Of a stretch of DNA of 64,000 nt, positions 25,474 through 34,928 are shown one piece after another; positions within the stretch are counted from its first letter, which is position 1, and every line of letters starts with the position of its first letter. Origin of the DNA: Sulfitobacter sp. F26169L (lineage in GTDB: Bacteria > Pseudomonadota > Alphaproteobacteria > Rhodobacterales > Rhodobacteraceae). The stretch is from assembly GCF_026410285.1 (NCBI RefSeq), contig NZ_JAPMLP010000006.1:112520-176519 (forward strand), written 5' to 3'. The notes under the pieces were generated by a model, which was given only the letters and a program-made list of their open reading frames with translations, was not told the DNA's origin and did no database searches. The translations under genes were made by a program, and so were the position numbers.

Positions 25474-28122
25474 TCAATGTGCGGCCAGACTGACTTCGAC
25501 AGCGTTGTTAGATGCTTCTTCTTTCTGGCGCCGCGCATAGGCTTTGGCCACGCGTTTGAAGTCATCATCGACAAGCATGGTACCGTACCATTGAGGCTCG
25601 GCAGGCTCGAACCCGTGTCGGCGGGCCATTTCAGACATACGATCCGCCTGTGTCAAGCTTAGATCACGACCAATGCTGTAATCATCAGTTTCTCCTTCCA
25701 GCGCCAGCAGCATCGTCTCTCCAAGACATCCCCAGCACAGGTTATCCGGCAGGTTTTGGAAGGGCCCAAGGTTTACCGGGAAAGGTGGGTTCACCAGTCC
25801 ACCATCAAACACTAGCACACCATTGTCTGACAAATCTGCATGAGCCACGTTGGCAGGCCGCGCAACATCACACACAACCGTACCCGGGCGAAGCTGGGTT
25901 GGGTCGAGGAACGTGACATCTGCGCTGGTGGCGACCAGAACCATATCGGCAGTCTCCAGAGCATCTCTGAGATCTGTTGTTACCTGAATTGGTGCGCCTT
26001 GCCCCATTCGCGTACAGGCTTGCTCAAATTCTTTCGCCGCGCCTTTAACGGTATCCGCGTTTTTCCCAGACATCAGGTGTCGCACGGTTTTGCTCAGACC
26101 ACCGCAGCGGTGGGTAGGCTGCTCCGAAGCCAGGGCATGTACGACTTCATCAGCAACCTTGTCCAAGAACTTGTGCGCCTGTACATTTCCGCCATTGCCA
26201 ACCAAGGTCAGGCGCTTTGCCTGCCTGGACAGCATCAAACTAGCCAAACGACCGATCGCTCCTGTCGCACCGACCACCACAATATGCGCATTGGCTGGAT
26301 CCATCCCGACACGGCGTGCGGCGCGGGTGAGCGCAGTTACACCCGACACTGTAGTGAGTGTGTTGCCACTGGTGACAGGCACGCCCTCACCCGTAACGGC
26401 TGCGCCGCCACTAGTGACAATGGATGTGAACGCACCGAGGCCAAAACGGCTCGCTCCATATTCGGCTGCCATACCGGCCGAGGCTTTGATCATGTGGCGC
26501 GCGGCTTTGCGGTTTTTACCCATCATATCCTTGGGCAGCAGAGGCACCGACATGATCATCCCTTCCGCTGAGGCCCCGGCTCGCGAGGTCCCGCCTTTTA
26601 CCGGCCAGGCAAAGCCCGGACCGACACGCTTGACCCATTCCATCCAGTTGGCCCTTTCCTCTTCGCTGAAGCCAGCGAAGGACGGATCGGAACGCAGCAC
26701 ATCCTCTTCTTCAGTGTAGTGGATTAGGAAACAAAAACGCCCCGGAGTCGGTTCGGGCAAGCCTCGCGCTGGCCCTTGCTGAGGCAAGAAAGGTGCCTTG
26801 TCCTTAAGCTGCTCAGTGCGCTTGGATGACACCAAATGCTGCATAAGTCTGCGATAATCTCCACGGTCGAGCACATCACAAACGGATTCAAGTGCGTCAA
26901 CGCAGCGGTCTATGTCAGATTTATCTGCGATCAATGGCGGCTGCAGGCGCATTACACTGGTATCGTTAAACACCGGCGCGGTCAAAACGGCCTCAACATT
27001 GAGCAGATACGAGCTTAGAAGTCCGACAAACCCGCCATTCAAGCCACAAAACGCCATCGCCGCCGAATCGCCCCGTTCAAAAGGCTTGTGAAACTCGATC
27101 GCCCGCATATAGCCGCTACCACGAACCGAACTCACAACACCCGGATAACGCATCATGAGCGACTGCAGACGGCTGGAAAAATGGGTTCCGTTTTCAGCAA
27201 CCTGCTTGATGAAGGCCTGATCGTCTTTCAATAGCAAATCAATTGTCGCATTCGCCGCTGCGCAGGCCAAATTATTGTTGGCGAACGTTGAGCTGTGTAG
27301 CAGACCAAACCGGTCATCCCAGACTTCTGGGCGCACAATGACCGCTGAGATTGGCATCAAGCCACCGCCCAATGCCTTGCCAAGAAGCAGCATATCGGGG
27401 GCTTCACTGCAATCTTCGCAGGCGAAAAGCTTCCCGGTTCGTCCCAGGCCGGTTTGAATTTCGTCAATGATGCTGAGCACACCGTATTTTCGGCAAAGGC
27501 GGATCACCGCGTCAATGTAGTTATCCTCGGCGGGGCAAACTACGCCGGCTTCGCCTTGGATCGGTTCGACAATAAAGGCCGCGATGTCATTGCCCGATTC
27601 AGCGAGCTTGCTTTCGAGGGCGTTGAGATCACCGAAAGGGATGTATTCGAACCCACGCGCTGGTCCGCCAAAGTCCTTTTGATACAAAGACTTACCGGTA
27701 GCTGACAGGGCGCCCATTGTTTTACCATGAAAACCATTGTGGGTGGAGAGAATATTGTCGCGTCCACTGCGTGCGCGAGCAAGCTTAATAGAGGCTTCAA
27801 CAGCTTCTGCGCCTGTATTGGCCAGCGTTACGATCTCAAGATCGTGCGGTGTGATGCGCGCCAGTGTTTCGGCTAATTTCTCTGCTTCCGAGGCACGAAG
27901 AGGTTGCACCATCACGGGGGTTAGCAAATTTTGTTGGCGGTTTAACGCATTCCAGATTTCTGTTGGATTGTGACCAAAGGGCAAAGCACCATATTGAGAA
28001 AGAAAATCCAGATAGCGGCGACCGCCCGCATCGATAAGAGTGCTGTCCACTCCATGTGCTAGGTCTAGATCTAAGCCGAATGTTTCAAGCAGGTGCCCAC
28101 GTGTCGGGTTCAATTTGTTCAT
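25474..28122 (-). CDS. Class III aminotransferase fused to acyl-ACP reductase-like domain
   Basis: An 882-residue two-domain protein. Residues 1 to about 435 form a PLP-dependent class III aminotransferase: FHGKTMGALSATG, the PLP-pyridine Asp in IIDEIQTGLGRTGK (D220) and the Schiff-base Lys in LLLGKALGGGL (K249). Residues about 470-860 resemble the cyanobacterial long-chain acyl-ACP reductase AAR: LGAFTSIVTSGG, TSGNTLTTVSG, the nucleotide loop VVVGATGAIGRLAS (from about 615) and CLGETMLLALEGE, where C799 aligns with AAR's catalytic Cys, then YSIGRDLSL and ARRHGFEP. I infer reduction of acyl-ACP to an aldehyde and then transamination to a fatty amine; this has not been shown. ATG 28122 has GGAGAG. 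It lies alone among exosortase-locus genes. Confidence 0.85.
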   Translation of the reverse strand: MNKLNPTRGHLLETFGLDLDLAHGVDSTLIDAGGRRYLDFLSQYGALPFGHNPTEIWNALNRQQNLLTPVMVQPLRASEAEKLAETLARITPHDLEIVTLANTGAEAVEASIKLARARSGRDNILSTHNGFHGKTMGALSATGKSLYQKDFGGPARGFEYIPFGDLNALESKLAESGNDIAAFIVEPIQGEAGVVCPAEDNYIDAVIRLCRKYGVLSIIDEIQTGLGRTGKLFACEDCSEAPDMLLLGKALGGGLMPISAVIVRPEVWDDRFGLLHSSTFANNNLACAAANATIDLLLKDDQAFIKQVAENGTHFSSRLQSLMMRYPGVVSSVRGSGYMRAIEFHKPFERGDSAAMAFCGLNGGFVGLLSSYLLNVEAVLTAPVFNDTSVMRLQPPLIADKSDIDRCVDALESVCDVLDRGDYRRLMQHLVSSKRTEQLKDKAPFLPQQGPARGLPEPTPGRFCFLIHYTEEEDVLRSDPSFAGFSEEERANWMEWVKRVGPGFAWPVKGGTSRAGASAEGMIMSVPLLPKDMMGKNRKAARHMIKASAGMAAEYGASRFGLGAFTSIVTSGGAAVTGEGVPVTSGNTLTTVSGVTALTRAARRVGMDPANAHIVVVGATGAIGRLASLMLSRQAKRLTLVGNGGNVQAHKFLDKVADEVVHALASEQPTHRCGGLSKTVRHLMSGKNADTVKGAAKEFEQACTRMGQGAPIQVTTDLRDALETADMVLVATSADVTFLDPTQLRPGTVVCDVARPANVAHADLSDNGVLVFDGGLVNPPFPVNLGPFQNLPDNLCWGCLGETMLLALEGETDDYSIGRDLSLTQADRMSEMARRHGFEPAEPQWYGTMLVDDDFKRVAKAYARRQKEEASNNAVEVSLAAH

Positions 28123-28694
28123 AGTGCTCTCCATCAATTGCCCACGTTCACAAGAAGGCATTCATCTTAAGTGACTATGAAATCAGGGCGCAAATTGGGC
28201 GGAAACAGATTGTTAACATGACTGAAGGTGTCAAAAGCTTGGTATTTTTGTCAAATTGATCCATTTAGTGCTCCGTCGTCTAGGTTTGAGGGTGATCCGA
28301 AAGGCACTACACACAACATGAGTCGTGCCTCCGAAAAGGGTCTTTGATTGATTTTCAGATGAAGAATATTACGTGATACCCGTCCATGACGGTAATTTCA
28401 CTTAATGTACTGCCCACATCCGCCGCTGACGAAGTAACTCAGCAAACTGGTGAGGCCAAGGATAACACTTCCTATGCGGCGAAGATTCGCGCAATGTACA
28501 GTGGTTCTCCGCCGGTTGGTACAAGTAGGCGGTGCGGAGATCAGTAGAGTTTGGCGCTGCCTTGCTGCGAAAGCAGGGCTTGAAAGCAATCCAGCAAGAG
28601 AATGAGCCGACAGTCAGACGCAAAAAGCCGCGACTACTGTCGCGGCTTTTCAATTTATCACTATCAGGAGCCTGTGGTCCCTGTAGTCGCTAAG
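28123..28694. other. Intergenic region with terminator
   Basis: About 570 bases. The left part, AT-rich, holds the promoter of the fusion gene. The right part ends in a strong hairpin at 28622-28650 (listed separately). The middle has short open frames without motifs and might be a gene remnant. Confidence 0.45.
28622..28650 (-). terminator. Rho-independent terminator
   Basis: AAAAGCCGCGAC-TACT-GTCGCGGCTTTT forms a perfect 12-bp stem. On the minus strand it ends in a T run and lies 45 bases after the stop codon of the VPLPA-CTERM gene at 28695-29405. Confidence 0.88.
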
Positions 28695-29405
28695 TTACGA
28701 CTTGCGACGACGGCGTCTGCCGACCGCTGCCAAACCACCCAGACCGCCAAGCAGCAGGAGACCTGCCGCAGGAACCGGCACTGCAGAGACTGAACCAATC
28801 GCACCGTCAAAGGCCTCGACACCATTGGAGTCCAGCGTAAACGTCAAAGACGCCACGGATGACAAATCAACACCGACAAAGTCAGAAAACGCCTGGAAAG
28901 GAGAAAATCCTGGGACTAGAAGTTCTGTAACCGTGTGCGAATTCGCCAAGGTATCTTCTACAGTAGCTGTGTAGACGGTCCCTGGCAAATCCCCGCTGAC
29001 AACTTCGAAGAAGAACTTATCGTTAAGGCCGCCATCGGTCAAATCACCCAGCGCTACGCCACCAGCGGCCAGACCATAAACTACAGTCGCCAAACCTCGC
29101 TGAAAAGTGTCGTTGGCAAATTTCAGAACACTGGGGGCAGGAAAGCCTGCAGCACCAGTGCTTTCCAGTGTTGAGCCAGCTATAGGGTTCGTACCATTGT
29201 TCGGGGAAGTCGATACGCTCATCGTACGCGACCCACCCAGGACGGTCGCAGTCGCCAAGGTACTAATGTTGGTTTCGGTAGCCCTCGGTACATCTTCGAC
29301 GTACTGCTGGGCATTAAAATCGTCGATCATAACTGTTGCTGCTGTCGCCGCGGATGCGGAGAACGCGACGATCCCTGCAGCTAGAGCACTATTAAAGAAC
29401 TTCAT
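28695..29405 (-). CDS. VPLPA-CTERM sorting-domain protein (exosortase substrate)
   Basis: A 236-residue exported protein. Residues 1-22 are a signal peptide (ASAATA before ATVMIDDF). The body is beta-rich and Ser/Thr-rich, with ATATVLGGSRTMSVSTSP and GLNDKFFFEVVSGDLPG, compatible with a carbohydrate-binding-like jelly roll. The C-terminus (209-236) is the sorting signal VPVPAAG, then a Leu/Gly-rich helix and GRRRRRKS. XrtD is the expected processing enzyme. ATG 29405 has an excellent AAGGGGGAG site. It stands alone with its own terminator and a dyad upstream, so expression is probably separately controlled. Molecular role unknown. Confidence 0.9.
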   Translation of the reverse strand: MKFFNSALAAGIVAFSASAATAATVMIDDFNAQQYVEDVPRATETNISTLATATVLGGSRTMSVSTSPNNGTNPIAGSTLESTGAAGFPAPSVLKFANDTFQRGLATVVYGLAAGGVALGDLTDGGLNDKFFFEVVSGDLPGTVYTATVEDTLANSHTVTELLVPGFSPFQAFSDFVGVDLSSVASLTFTLDSNGVEAFDGAIGSVSAVPVPAAGLLLLGGLGGLAAVGRRRRRKS

Positions 29406-29459
29406 AATATATCTCCCCCTTTGTGTAGAGTATAAACACGCAAACACCACATGGGTTCC

Positions 29460-29494
29460 GTGCTAGCAATAATATTAACTATTACGCCTAGCAC
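29460..29494. promoter_or_regulatory. Dyad symmetry upstream of VPLPA-CTERM gene
   Basis: Arms GTGCTAG and CTAGCAC, 21 bases apart, flank an AT-rich core with further partial symmetry (AATA..TATT). It lies about 55-90 bases upstream of ATG 29405, a position suitable for a regulator or an extended promoter element. Confidence 0.4.
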
Positions 29495-29699
29495 TCCGGT
29501 GAGTCAACTGAATTAGCCTCAGAACTAAGTTCTTCTGGTTTCTCATGAAAATACACAAACTGACTGTTTCCCAGATGGAAACAAAGCTCGGATTCTGCCA
29601 AGCTTATCCGTGATGAAAAAGAAATCGTTGCAAATTCCGGTTTTTTTGGCGAGAAGCCCCGGACCCTGCGGGCGGCTCCGTCACAAAGCGACATGCTCA

Positions 29700-30344
29700 A
29701 TGCTGAACAGAGATCATATGTTCCTTTATGCACTCGTGACGGTGTGTTGCACCTTTGAAGGTGTGCTCACGCTCAGCGACATTGACATGATTCTTCCAGA
29801 GCATCTGAGATCGTTTGTCTACTACTATGGAGCATTCTGGCCTGGTTTGCTCGACAACTGGAAGCCAAACTATGCCGCTCAGCCTTACTTAATGTTTATC
29901 ACACATGTTTTTTTGCATACCGGATTGGTGCATCTTACTGTGAACATGATCACGCTCTGTTCTCTAGGCTCGGTGGTGCTGAACCGTGTGGGGCAGGGCA
30001 GGTTCATATTTCTTTATACAATTTCCGCTTTAGGGGGTGGAATCGGGTTTGCCTATCTGGCGGAGAACCTGCAGCCGATGGTGGGTGCTTCGGGCGCGTT
30101 GTTCGGCTTGCTGGGCGCTATTTTGGCATGGGAATTTCAGGACAGTCGGGAAGATCGCGAGGCCCTTCGATATCTTGCAGTGGCAATCTTCCTCCTAATA
30201 GTGCTGAATTTGGTTTATTGGTGGGCCATGAAAGGCCAGCTCGCCTGGCAAGCTCACCTTGGGGGATTTCTTTTTGGCGGGATCGCGGCAATTGCCATCG
30301 GCCGGCGGACACCGGATGACGAAAACCCGACAAAAACTTCGTAG
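29700..30344 (+). CDS. Rhomboid family intramembrane serine protease
   Basis: A 214-residue protein with six predicted membrane helices. The catalytic Ser lies in GASGALFG (S131) and the catalytic His in AWQAHLGGFLFGG (H186); upstream HVFLHTGLVHLTVNM is the conserved His/Asn loop of rhomboids. I start at ATG 29700, since MLNRDHMFLY leads straight into the first helix and resembles other rhomboids; the frame stays open to 29610. Rhomboids cut single-pass membrane proteins inside the bilayer. Placed between a VPLPA-CTERM gene and the TPR lipoprotein gene, it may act on the same C-terminal helices, but that is inference. Confidence 0.85.
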   Translation: MLNRDHMFLYALVTVCCTFEGVLTLSDIDMILPEHLRSFVYYYGAFWPGLLDNWKPNYAAQPYLMFITHVFLHTGLVHLTVNMITLCSLGSVVLNRVGQGRFIFLYTISALGGGIGFAYLAENLQPMVGASGALFGLLGAILAWEFQDSREDREALRYLAVAIFLLIVLNLVYWWAMKGQLAWQAHLGGFLFGGIAAIAIGRRTPDDENPTKTS

Positions 30345-30603
30345 GTCAGGGTGACAGGACACACCATATGCACCGAATCGATCTGCCCGTATCTAGCAGC
30401 GCACAGTTTCGGTATGAAAGAAAATCACTTAGGATATTGCCCTTTGTGCACGGCTCAGCCGCGGCTGATGCCTGAATTAGTAAAAAAGCCCTCGGTTCGT
30501 GCGCGTTGACTTGCTGTCGACGGCAATTTCCGCGAACATTGAGTACCTGCTCTAAGTGCCTTTTGGCACCGGCGGATTTTGCATCTGAATAGGGAACGTA
30601 ACT

Positions 30604-33072
30604 GTGCGGATTTATAAACGACTTTTTCCAGCCGTAATTTTGCTTTCAGGCACGTTACTTCTCGCGGCCTGCGATTCTCCCGAAGAACGTGCCGAGAAAC
30701 ACTTTCAAAACGCGATCGCCTTGATTCAGGACAACGATGTCGATCGCGCCATCGTGGAATTGCGTAACGTGTTTGAGCTCAATAGCGGACATATTAAGGC
30801 GCGCCAGGCTTTGGCTGAACTGCATATGCAGCAAGGCAATGAGCGTGCCGCTTTCGCCCAATATTCAATTTTGGCAGAGCGCGACCCGGACGATTACGAA
30901 AGCAGAATTCAACTTGCGCAGTTGGCGTTCAACTTCGGGAGCTGGGACGAGATGGATCGGCTTGGCACGCAGGCGATGGAACTGGCCCCTGACGACCCGC
31001 GCGTAAAGGCAATTGCCCTGACCCTCGCCTACAGGGAGGCTGCTAATGACGGCGAAGCGTCAGACCGTCGTGAAATGGGCAATCAAGCTATCAAAATGCT
31101 TGAGCAAAACCCTGAAAGTCTGCTCTTGCGCAGTCTAATTATGGATCATTCGATCCGTGAGCAGGACTTTGCCCGAGCCCTTGCCGAAATCGACTGGTTG
31201 ATTGGCAACGATCGCAAGAGAGCCCGATATTACCAAGAGCGTCTCCGTATTCTGGCGATGATGCAAGATAGCGAAGGTATCGAGACCCAACTTCGTGAAA
31301 TGGTTAAGATTTTTCCAGAAGATTCCGGGCAGAAAGCCACGCTTATACGCTATCTTGTCTCTCAGAATGATCTGGATGGTGCGGAAGCCTTCCTCCGTGA
31401 ACTGGTGGACGAAGCCGCACCCGACGAGACAGGCGCGAAAGTCGATCTCATTCGCTTTTTGGCAGAGACCGGCGACCTTGAGAAAGCCCGCAAAGAAACA
31501 GCGAAAGCCATTTCCGAAAGTAATGATCCGCTCCCATTCCAAATAATCGGAGCAGGGTTTGATTTCACTGAGGGCAAACGCACAGAGGCGATTGCAGCTT
31601 TGCAAAATGTGCTAGAAACATCCAAGGCTTCTGGGGAGGGCGTGACCTCCGAACAAACGGACAGCGTTAAAGTGCTTTTGGCGGAGATGCTGCTGAAAAC
31701 TGGCAATGAAGTTGGCGCACGCACCCATGTTGAGGAATTGCTGGCCGAAAATTCGACACATCCCAAGGCGCTGAAGATGCAGGCGGCCTGGCAGATCGAC
31801 GCTGATGAAACAGGGCCCGCCATCGCGGCGCTGCGTCTGGTGCTTGACCAAAATCCGGATGACGCGGATGCGATGACCCTGATGGCAAACGCGTACAGTC
31901 GCACAGGCGAGGCCGACTTAGCCAAAGACTTTCTGGCTCAAGCCGTGCAGGCATCCGGCAATGCGCCTAGTGAATCTCTGCGCTACGCGAGCGTCTTGAT
32001 CGATGATGAAAGGTATCTTCCCGCTGAGGATGTTTTGATCCCGGCTCTGCGTCTAGATCGGACAAACACGCGCTTATTATCGATGCTGGGCCAGCTTTAT
32101 CTCCGCATGGAAGATTATGGCCGCGCGACTGGTGTGATCGACTCGTTGCGCCGAATTGGTGGGGAACAGGCCATCCAGGTGGCTAATGGGCTGGAGGCAG
32201 AGCAGCTGAATCTGCAGAAGGGACCGTCCGAGGCGATGGCCCATCTTGAAGGTCTTGCCAATGAGACCGATGCGACTGTCGGAACTCGAATCGCGCTGGT
32301 TCGCGCCCGGATCAGCACAGGCGATCTTAACGGTGCTTTAGCCTTGGCGAAGGAATTGAGAGAAGCGGACCCCGATAGCAAGGCGCTGCTGGTCGTTTTG
32401 GCAGTGGCCCACACTGCCGCTAGAGATTACGATGCCGCAGCTTCACTTTATAAAGAGCTTATCGATGATGCGCCTCGTAACGCAGGCGCTTGGCTGAGAT
32501 TGTCGCAGGTTGGTCTGTTGAAGGGTGACCGTGAAGCGGCAAAATCAGCCATTGATGGCGGACTCACACACGCGCCCGAAGACCCTGACCTGTTGTGGGC
32601 AAGGGCCTCGATTGCGGAAAGTGACGGAGATATTGAAACGGCCATCAAAATATACGAGATTCTCTACGAGCAAAATTCTAGCTCCACCGTCGTTGCAAAC
32701 AATCTAGCAAGTTTGCTCTCCACCTACCGTACCGACGAAGCAAGCCAAGCGCGCGCATGGACAATTGGGCGCCGTCTTCGCGGTTCCGACTTTCCTGCCC
32801 TGCAAGACACTTACGCCTGGCTTTTACACCAGCGAGGCGACAGCGCAGAAGCCTTGCCAATTCTCGAGAGCGCTGCTGAAGGCCTGCCAGCAGATCCGAT
32901 TGTACAATATCATTTGGGACAGGTTTATCTCGCAGTGGACCGTTCGGAGGAGGCACTTGAACAATTTCGAAAATCGATCGAGATCGCCGGGCCAGCCGAT
33001 TCACGGCCGCAGATTGAGGAGGCCCGAAAGCTGATGCAGAGTCTTCAGAACCCTGACCCCGCTCAAGAATAG
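30604..33072 (+). CDS. prsT: TPR-repeat lipoprotein of exosortase system (PrsT-like)
   Basis: An 822-residue lipoprotein. The lipobox LLAAC is at about residues 20-24 (FPAVILLSGTLLLAACDSP), so the mature protein would be lipid-anchored at Cys 24 or so. Nearly all the rest consists of tetratricopeptide repeats with A-L-xxx-G and A-L-x-P spacing (for example RARISTGDLNGALALAKELR and EAADPDSKALLVVLA-type turns). This length and layout match PrsT, the TPR lipoprotein found with XrtA/PEP-CTERM and exopolysaccharide genes. It may scaffold export or polymer assembly at the envelope. GTG 30604 follows GGGAACG. The next gene, 268 bases on, encodes the export lipoprotein. Confidence 0.87.
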   Translation: MRIYKRLFPAVILLSGTLLLAACDSPEERAEKHFQNAIALIQDNDVDRAIVELRNVFELNSGHIKARQALAELHMQQGNERAAFAQYSILAERDPDDYESRIQLAQLAFNFGSWDEMDRLGTQAMELAPDDPRVKAIALTLAYREAANDGEASDRREMGNQAIKMLEQNPESLLLRSLIMDHSIREQDFARALAEIDWLIGNDRKRARYYQERLRILAMMQDSEGIETQLREMVKIFPEDSGQKATLIRYLVSQNDLDGAEAFLRELVDEAAPDETGAKVDLIRFLAETGDLEKARKETAKAISESNDPLPFQIIGAGFDFTEGKRTEAIAALQNVLETSKASGEGVTSEQTDSVKVLLAEMLLKTGNEVGARTHVEELLAENSTHPKALKMQAAWQIDADETGPAIAALRLVLDQNPDDADAMTLMANAYSRTGEADLAKDFLAQAVQASGNAPSESLRYASVLIDDERYLPAEDVLIPALRLDRTNTRLLSMLGQLYLRMEDYGRATGVIDSLRRIGGEQAIQVANGLEAEQLNLQKGPSEAMAHLEGLANETDATVGTRIALVRARISTGDLNGALALAKELREADPDSKALLVVLAVAHTAARDYDAAASLYKELIDDAPRNAGAWLRLSQVGLLKGDREAAKSAIDGGLTHAPEDPDLLWARASIAESDGDIETAIKIYEILYEQNSSSTVVANNLASLLSTYRTDEASQARAWTIGRRLRGSDFPALQDTYAWLLHQRGDSAEALPILESAAEGLPADPIVQYHLGQVYLAVDRSEEALEQFRKSIEIAGPADSRPQIEEARKLMQSLQNPDPAQE

Positions 33073-33081
33073 TATAAAGCA

Positions 33082-33123
33082 GCGTTTTGCGAAAAATTCC
33101 AGTTTCAGGGGTTCGCAAAGCGC
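33082..33123 (+). terminator. Hairpin after prsT-like gene
   Basis: Arms GCGTTTTGCGAA and TTCGCAAAGCGC pair over 12 positions with one G-U, 10 bases past the stop codon, around an 18-base loop. No long T run follows, so termination may be partial. Confidence 0.5.
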
Positions 33124-33340
33124 CCTATAAGCATACCGAGCCGGCGCATTTTTTGTGCATTATCCGTTTTCCGCTATGATCCACTAATGCAACAGGTTTT
33201 CTTAAGTGTGACAGAAATGTCGAATAACGTTTCTTTAATCTTCCATGCCCCATTAGATTTTCGCAAAATGGCGCAGCGGTGTGTTAACGGTCACGCCTAG
33301 TGCTAAAGAAACAAAACATACACGCTCGTGAGGTCGCAAG

Positions 33341-34465
33341 ATGGGAAATCCAAAGCTTACAGTACTGAAAGTGGTTGGGATCACCTTTATTCTGGGCGCT
33401 TGCACTATCGCTCGACCAGGTCCAAGCAAAAATGAGCTGTTGAATGTTAAATTTGACGAAGCGGAGCAAACCCAAATCGTCTTTGTCGATAAGCGCATCA
33501 CCTCGTTGACCGCTGCCAGGACTGGGTCGTCATTTCCAAATGAACTTCTGTCGGCATCGGGTCCGTCTTCTGATGTGATCAGACCAGGCGACACGTTGTC
33601 ACTCACTATCTTTGAAAATATAGAAGACGGCGTTTTGGCGCGTGGCAATGCGGGTTCAACCAATCTGAATTCCATTCAAGTTGACGGTGCAGGGTTTATT
33701 TTCATTCCATATGCAGGACGTGTTAGAGCAGCAGGAAACTCCCCTAATCGCCTTCGTGAGATCATCACAAACAAATTGAGTGCGCTGACACCTGAACCTC
33801 AGGTTGTCGTGACGCGCGCACCAGGCGACGGTGCCACTGTATCCGTTCTGGGAGACGGCGTGGCCACTCAGGGCGTCTACCCGATCCAGCGATCCAACGA
33901 CACCCTAACCGAACTTTTGGCGGTTGCAGGCGGAATGACGGCACCGTCCGAAGTGGTGCGTATCTCGCTGTTGAGAAACCACAAAACCGGGGATTTCTGG
34001 TTCGAAGATATTTACAAGAACCCGAGGTTGAACTTTACATTGCGGTCTGGGGATCAGGTGCTCGTGGAGCGTGATCCGCGTACCTTCACCATATTGGGCG
34101 CAATTGGCGAGCAAACCAACCAACCGTTTCAAAGTCGGCAACCCTCCGCACTTGAGGCCGTTGCACAAGTCGGTGGTCTGGACAGTGAAAGAGCGGATCC
34201 AACCGGAATTTTCGTCGTTCGTGAACATTCGGCCGGATTTGTGAACACGTTGTTGCAGCGCACCGATATCGTTACCGAGCAAAGCGTGATTTATGTGATG
34301 GATTTGACCAAACCAAACGGGATCCCGCTGGCACGGCAATTTGATATCCATGACGGTGACACGATCTATGTGACGGAAGCTCCGTCAATTAAGTGGCGCA
34401 AAACGTTCGAAACGATTAGTGCACCAGTGAGCAATCTCTTAATCATCGACCGGCTAACCCAATAG
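33341..34465 (+). CDS. Polysaccharide export lipoprotein (Wza/OPX family)
   Basis: A 374-residue outer-membrane lipoprotein. The lipobox ILGAC is at about residues 17-21. The Poly_export domain follows, with SDVIRPGDTLSLTIFE and GAGFIFIPYAGRVRAAG, then SLBB-type repeats with VSVLGDGVATQGVYPI and FTILGAIGEQTNQPFQ. OPX proteins form the outer-membrane pore or exit gate for EPS and work with Wzz (44519-46060) and the BY-kinase (43672-44490). ATG 33341 lacks a strong ribosome site (AAGATG). The gene is isolated from its partners by about 9 kb, unlike the tight wza-wzc operons of other bacteria. Confidence 0.9.
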   Translation: MGNPKLTVLKVVGITFILGACTIARPGPSKNELLNVKFDEAEQTQIVFVDKRITSLTAARTGSSFPNELLSASGPSSDVIRPGDTLSLTIFENIEDGVLARGNAGSTNLNSIQVDGAGFIFIPYAGRVRAAGNSPNRLREIITNKLSALTPEPQVVVTRAPGDGATVSVLGDGVATQGVYPIQRSNDTLTELLAVAGGMTAPSEVVRISLLRNHKTGDFWFEDIYKNPRLNFTLRSGDQVLVERDPRTFTILGAIGEQTNQPFQSRQPSALEAVAQVGGLDSERADPTGIFVVREHSAGFVNTLLQRTDIVTEQSVIYVMDLTKPNGIPLARQFDIHDGDTIYVTEAPSIKWRKTFETISAPVSNLLIIDRLTQ

Positions 34466-34501
34466 AGCGTCTCACCTTGAGACTGCTCGACTAAGAACAG
34501 T

Positions 34502-34640
34502 ATGCGCGGCTTTGTACATTTGCTCGCACTCATAGATTGGTACAGCCGCAAAGCTCTCGCTTGGCGGCTGTCTAACAGCATAAAAGCGGGCCGCTCCGTC
34601 GAGGCGCTACATCCGAGCGCCCGCATTCGGCCCACGGCAT
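34502..34640 (+). mobile_element. IS3-family transposase (OrfB) fragment
   Basis: A short frame with RGFVHLLALIDWYSRKALAW followed by RLSN and VEAL, a stretch diagnostic of the DDE core of IS3-family OrfB proteins. Both ends of the transposase are missing. The following 290 bases up to the exosortase stop hold no recognisable gene, perhaps more IS debris. Confidence 0.7.
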
Positions 34641-34928
34641 ATTGGCCCCCCGATGAGGTTTTGACAGCAAAAAAGAGCCAATGAGGTTAGCAGACCAAAC
34701 GAACCTATAATTCATTCAAAACGTCTGCATACTGGTGGTCTGGAAGCTAGGACCAGTTCTTTCTATGGCGCGTAGGAGTAGACAGGCCAGACGCTTAGAC
34801 TTGTCGATTCTTAATCGGCAAGGCGCTGATTTCGAATACGGCTTTGGGCACTCGTCGTCGCAGATCAAACCGAGTACGCTTGATAGCCCGCGGAGATTTA
34901 GCAGGCCGCACAAAGCACTTGGTTCAGA

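Noticed and set aside
28398..28653. Leftward ORFs in the 28.4-28.65 kb intergenic region
   Set aside because: They overlap a clear terminator and show no protein features.
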